From an uncultured Bacteroidota bacterium (GTDB taxonomy: Bacteria; Bacteroidota; Bacteroidia; Bacteroidales; VadinHA17), in the NCBI GenBank assembly GCA_903865465.1, contig CAIPJU010000546.1, positions 1-10,081 on the forward strand: a DNA stretch of 10,081 bases. The letters are read 5' to 3'. This document shows, piece by piece, positions 7,736 through 10,081 of this stretch (positions within the stretch are counted from its first letter, which is position 1; each line of letters opens with the position of its first letter). Below the pieces are notes generated by a model. That model saw only the letters and a list, made by a program, of their open reading frames with translations, ran no database searches and was not told where the DNA came from. A program made the position numbers and the translations under genes.

Positions 7736-7958
7736 ATCCCTCCCGGGAGGCGTAGCCGTCAAGCTAAGATTTGAATTTTATCTTCCTTAATTTCACCATA
7801 ATAATCCGATTGCCTTACCTTATCCTTAATGTAATCAATTACTATACTTCTTAGCCTAAAGGTTATGCCTATATTACATAAAATTATTAATGTTTCTATC
7901 TATTTTATAATTACGCCATTAACACCTCTTAGCTTGACGGCTATGTCCCGGGAGGGGT
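7736..7958. mobile_element. MITE-like element with terminal inverted repeats
   Basis: The ends at 7736-7769 and 7927-7958 are inverted repeats of 34 and 32 nt. They match at about 30 positions with a two-base length difference, and both carry the words GCCGTCAAGCTAAGA and CTCCCGGGA (in one orientation). The outer end of the left arm includes the perfect palindrome CCTCCCGGGAGG at 7739-7750. The interior is strongly A+T-rich and contains a degenerate third copy of the arm motif at 7849-7869 (16 of 21 positions as in 7927-7947, same orientation). No transposase gene is inside and no clear target-site duplication is visible. It could be a non-autonomous transposon, an IS remnant, or a large intergenic repeat. 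Confidence 0.55.
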
Positions 7959-8192
7959 TCTCTGAAGCATAAATATTACCCTTATTCTCCTCTTTACTCC
8001 CTTACCCCTACTGTACCTTGTCTGACATTAGCTGCTTATTCATTCATTGAGTTAAAGATGTATTGTCTGTTATGATTAACTTCGAAAAAAAAGATTCTAT
8101 TTTTACAGTACATTCTTTTATGGAATAATATTGATATTTAATTACCGTTATGGCTCCGGGTTAATGAGCAACAAACATCCAAACAGGTTAAT
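7959..8192. other. intergenic region upstream of the TPR gene
   Basis: No gene is seen here. The region is A+T-rich with a pyrimidine-rich start (7975-8010) and an A-tract of eight near 8084. A weak TAATATTG sequence near 8126 resembles a -7 element with one mismatch, but no partner -33 element is convincing. Confidence 0.4.
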
Positions 8193-8891
8193 ATGAAAAA
8201 AATAATCCTTCTTCTGATAAGTCTCTTCCTCATATTCACCTTGCAGAAAACCAATGGCCAGGATTCTGCAGCCGGCGATCTTCAGGCAAAAAAAGATAGT
8301 CTTGGAAAAAGTCTCTCCAAAGCACAACTTTATATTGCACAGGGTAAGACAACCGAGGCCTCAAAAATCTACACCTCACTGATGGCAGCCTATCCCGACA
8401 ACAGGGAGGCTGTACAGTCGTGGCTTTCGGTAAACAGGAAAAAAGGCCCTACCGGTGGGGATGAAGCTATAAAATCGCTTGAGGAGCTTGAAAAATCTTA
8501 CCCTGCAAACAGAGCCATATTGTTCTTTAAATCATCTCTGCAGGTTGAAAATGGCCATAATGAGGATGCCATAAAAACATTCGACCGCTTACTCTCATTC
8601 GATCCCAAAAATGAAGAGATTCCTGGCATGAAGGCCTCTGCCATTGCCAGAACCGGTAAGTTCAATGAGGCTTTGGAATTAATGAAAAAAACCATGGACC
8701 TTGCACCCGGGAAAGCAATTAATTATTACAGCCTCGCATGCATCTACAACATCAGGGGAAGCAAGTCAAAAGCAATCCTTTATCTTGAAAAAGCAGTCTC
8801 CATGAATCCCGCTCTCAGGGAATCAGCCAGGAAAGAGAGGGATTTCAAAAATCTGCTTGAAGATCCTGATTTTAAGAGACTCACTAAATAA
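8193..8891 (+). CDS. secreted tetratricopeptide-repeat protein
   Basis: This 232-residue protein starts with a signal peptide: Lys-Lys, then a hydrophobic run (about residues 4-17), with a likely cleavage near NGQ (21-23). It is therefore expected in the periplasm or outside the inner membrane. The remainder is helical TPR-type repeats at about 42-71, 75-105 (degenerate), 108-139, 142-173 and 176-207. They show the usual pattern of small residues and a terminal DP or NP, as in FDPKN and SMNPALRE. The C-terminus DFKNLLEDPDFKRL is typical of bacterial TPR proteins. TPRs bind partner proteins, but no catalytic domain is present and the partner is unknown. It stands alone on the plus strand, downstream of the MITE-like element and convergent with the acylphosphatase gene. 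The ATG at 8193 precedes the signal peptide directly and has no strong ribosome binding site. Confidence 0.85.
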   Translation: MKKIILLLISLFLIFTLQKTNGQDSAAGDLQAKKDSLGKSLSKAQLYIAQGKTTEASKIYTSLMAAYPDNREAVQSWLSVNRKKGPTGGDEAIKSLEELEKSYPANRAILFFKSSLQVENGHNEDAIKTFDRLLSFDPKNEEIPGMKASAIARTGKFNEALELMKKTMDLAPGKAINYYSLACIYNIRGSKSKAILYLEKAVSMNPALRESARKERDFKNLLEDPDFKRLTK

Positions 8892-8938
8892 TGATTTGAT
8901 CAGGGGTCTTTTTTACAGAACATCAACTTATTTACGGA

Positions 8939-9217
8939 TCAATGTTCTATCCTGAAATCAGTGTAATCACTTGCCGGAAATATCTCTGTTTCAACTGAAT
9001 CAACAAAACCAAAATCAGGACCCTTCCTGCACCACTCAAGGTAGGCTTTCATCTGTAAAGAAGTCCCTTCGGCCTCGATATAAACAGTGCCATCGGGCAG
9101 GTTCCTGACGTATCCTGTTATCCCGAGGGCCTTTGCCTCCCTGGCTGCACTCCATCTGAATCCAACTCCCTGCACCTGTCCCCTTACATGAATTTTATAA
9201 AGCATCTTCCCTTCCAT
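8939..9217 (-). CDS. acyP: acylphosphatase
   Basis: This small cytoplasmic enzyme hydrolyses the carboxyl-phosphate bond of acyl phosphates such as acetyl phosphate. The 92-residue product fits the family length of about 90-100 aa and shows the two signature blocks. GQVQGVGFR contains the phosphate-binding loop and catalytic Arg21. GYVRNLPDGTVYIEAEG contains catalytic Asn39. The C-terminal block SDYTDFRIEH ends as family members do. Two starts are possible. The ATG at 9217 gives MEGKMLYKIHV. The internal ATG at 9205 gives MLYKIHV, closer to the usual N-terminus, and has a purine-rich GGAAGGGAAG just before it that could serve as a ribosome binding site. I kept the longer frame but regard the shorter one as about equally likely. 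The gene is convergent with the TPR gene and 47 nt away, and divergent from the next gene. Confidence 0.93.
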   Translation of the reverse strand: MEGKMLYKIHVRGQVQGVGFRWSAAREAKALGITGYVRNLPDGTVYIEAEGTSLQMKAYLEWCRKGPDFGFVDSVETEIFPASDYTDFRIEH

Positions 9218-9410
9218 ATCTTTACAATGGCTTACTCAAACCTGGTAGAATTGAGAATAAAATTACAAAATTGAGGTCAAACAGCATCCTTAATTACGTC
9301 GGATTCCCAAAAGACAATCTGAATATTCTTACAAAAATATGTAATCATACATAAGAAATCATAATTTACTTCAAATCAAAATCTTCAAATCCTGACCAGG
9401 TTTCTTTTTA

Positions 9411-9454
9411 ACCACAGAGTTCGCAGTGCTTAAGCAGAGTTCGCTGAGATAATT
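9411..9454. repeat. short direct repeat, 20-nt period
   Basis: CAGAGTTCGC occurs at 9415-9424 and again at 9435-9444, exactly 20 nt apart, within ACCACAGAGTTCGCAGTG and AGCAGAGTTCGCTGAG. From general familiarity, this kind of word appears as an intergenic repeat in Bacteroidota and other genomes. Its spread cannot be tested here. Confidence 0.5.
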
Positions 9455-9466
9455 GCCATTTATTAT

Positions 9467-9474
9467 TATATTTG
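9467..9474 (+). promoter_or_regulatory. candidate -7 promoter element (TAnnTTTG)
   Basis: TATATTTG matches the Bacteroidota -7 consensus TAnnTTTG at every fixed position and lies 37 nt before the ATG at 9512. No TTG is found at the normal -33 spacing (a TTG at 9453-9455 is too close), so the call rests on one element. Confidence 0.4.
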
Positions 9475-9511
9475 AGAAGCAGCTAAACCTGAAATTTTAA
9501 AATGTCCCGTT

Positions 9512-10081
9512 ATGAATAAAATAATAATCGTTACCCTGTTCTACCTCTTTATTCTCACTAATAACTTAAACTGTCAGAATCCCGGGAACCTAACCTCAGA
9601 TCAGAAAACATGGCTCTCCAAAGCTTCCCGGAGTGAGAAAAACGGCTGGATATCGGTTCATCTCGAGGGATCACCGGAAGCTCTGGGATTTCAGCATGGC
9701 TACCTTCTCGCCTCTGAAATCATTGACCTGCGTGAAGCAATAAAAATGTATTATACAAAAGCTACAGCCAAATCGTGGGACTTCTACCGTGAAAGGTCAA
9801 CCAGTCTGTTCTGGCAGCAGATACCCTCAGAATATCAGAAAGAACTCGATGGAATTGTCAGCGGTGCTAACAGCAAGCTGGGGAAAGGGAAGATTGACAG
9901 AAAAGATATCATAGCAATGAATTCCATCCTCGAGATGACTGGTTACTATGTACCATGGCTAAAGTCGAAACAGAATCCCAAAGTTTCGAAGCCGACTCCT
10001 GCGGGTCACTGCAGCGCTATTGCCGCAACCGGATCGTGGACTAAGGATGGCAGGATAGTGATGGCCCACAATAACTGGACA
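9512..10081 (+). CDS. C45/phospholipase B-like Ntn-hydrolase, 5' part (runs off the window)
   Basis: The first 190 codons are present and the frame is open to the last base. The N-terminus has a signal peptide (hydrophobic about residues 4-16, likely cleavage near Cys21-Gln22), so the protein is exported. The Cys-containing end NLNC does not fit a lipobox. Two blocks point to the Ntn-hydrolase group that includes peptidase family C45 and phospholipase B-like proteins: GFQHGYLLA (about 59-67) and GHCSAIAATGSWTKDG (165-180). In this group a Cys, here Cys167, becomes the N-terminal nucleophile after autocatalytic cleavage and attacks an amide or ester bond. The C-terminal half of the catalytic domain is outside the window. 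The substrate cannot be predicted. An earlier ATG at 9502 stops after five codons, so 9512 is the start. A candidate -7 box lies 37 nt upstream. Confidence 0.75.
   Translation, partial: MNKIIIVTLFYLFILTNNLNCQNPGNLTSDQKTWLSKASRSEKNGWISVHLEGSPEALGFQHGYLLASEIIDLREAIKMYYTKATAKSWDFYRERSTSLFWQQIPSEYQKELDGIVSGANSKLGKGKIDRKDIIAMNSILEMTGYYVPWLKSKQNPKVSKPTPAGHCSAIAATGSWTKDGRIVMAHNNWT

Noticed and set aside
7739..7750. Perfect palindrome CCTCCCGGGAGG considered as the hsdR terminator
   Set aside because: It is not followed by a T-tract and has no loop. It is better explained as part of the terminal repeat of the MITE-like element.
8892..8938. Possible bidirectional terminator between the TPR and acylphosphatase genes
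   Set aside because: A T-run is present at about 8909-8914, but I see no convincing stem before it.

Overview
The window looks like a chromosomal segment of a Bacteroidota bacterium, probably an uncultured Bacteroidales-type lineage. This is inference. It rests on moderate A+T content, start codons without clear Shine-Dalgarno sequences, TAnnTTTG-like promoter boxes, a signal peptide ending near a Gln, and a transposase closely resembling the Y1/RAYT type I associate with this phylum.

Layout. Positions 1-496 are non-coding, with two REP-like imperfect palindromes at the left edge and a candidate promoter about 60 bases before the first gene. Positions 497-7718 hold a complete type I restriction-modification locus on the plus strand, in the order hsdM (methyltransferase), hsdS (specificity), hsdR (restriction/translocase). 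The three products would form an ATP-driven complex that methylates host DNA at the sequence chosen by HsdS and cuts unmethylated DNA. Two accessory genes sit between hsdS and hsdR: a Y1-family (HUH, REP-associated) transposase and a truncated rhuM. Junctions are tight: hsdM and hsdS overlap by 17 nt, the transposase stop overlaps the rhuM start (ATGA), and an in-frame relic of the rhuM tail overlaps the hsdR start (ATGA). The series therefore looks like one transcription unit that was invaded and then eroded.

The most unusual structure is inside the transposase gene. An in-frame insert of about 87 codons is built from ten 15-nt units arranged as two 75-nt blocks, followed by a 33-nt repeat, and the whole is bracketed by an imperfect inverted repeat.

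Positions 7719-8192 contain no intact gene but carry a MITE-like element of about 220 bp with terminal inverted repeats of 32-34 nt and an internal degenerate copy of the repeat motif. The rest is chromosomal background: a secreted TPR-repeat protein (8193-8891), a convergent acylphosphatase (minus strand, 8939-9217), and the 5' part of a secreted C45/phospholipase B-like Ntn-hydrolase that runs off the right edge (from 9512).

I see no clear novel defence system. The novelty candidates are the repeat-expanded transposase, the decayed rhuM inside the R-M operon, and the MITE-like element.
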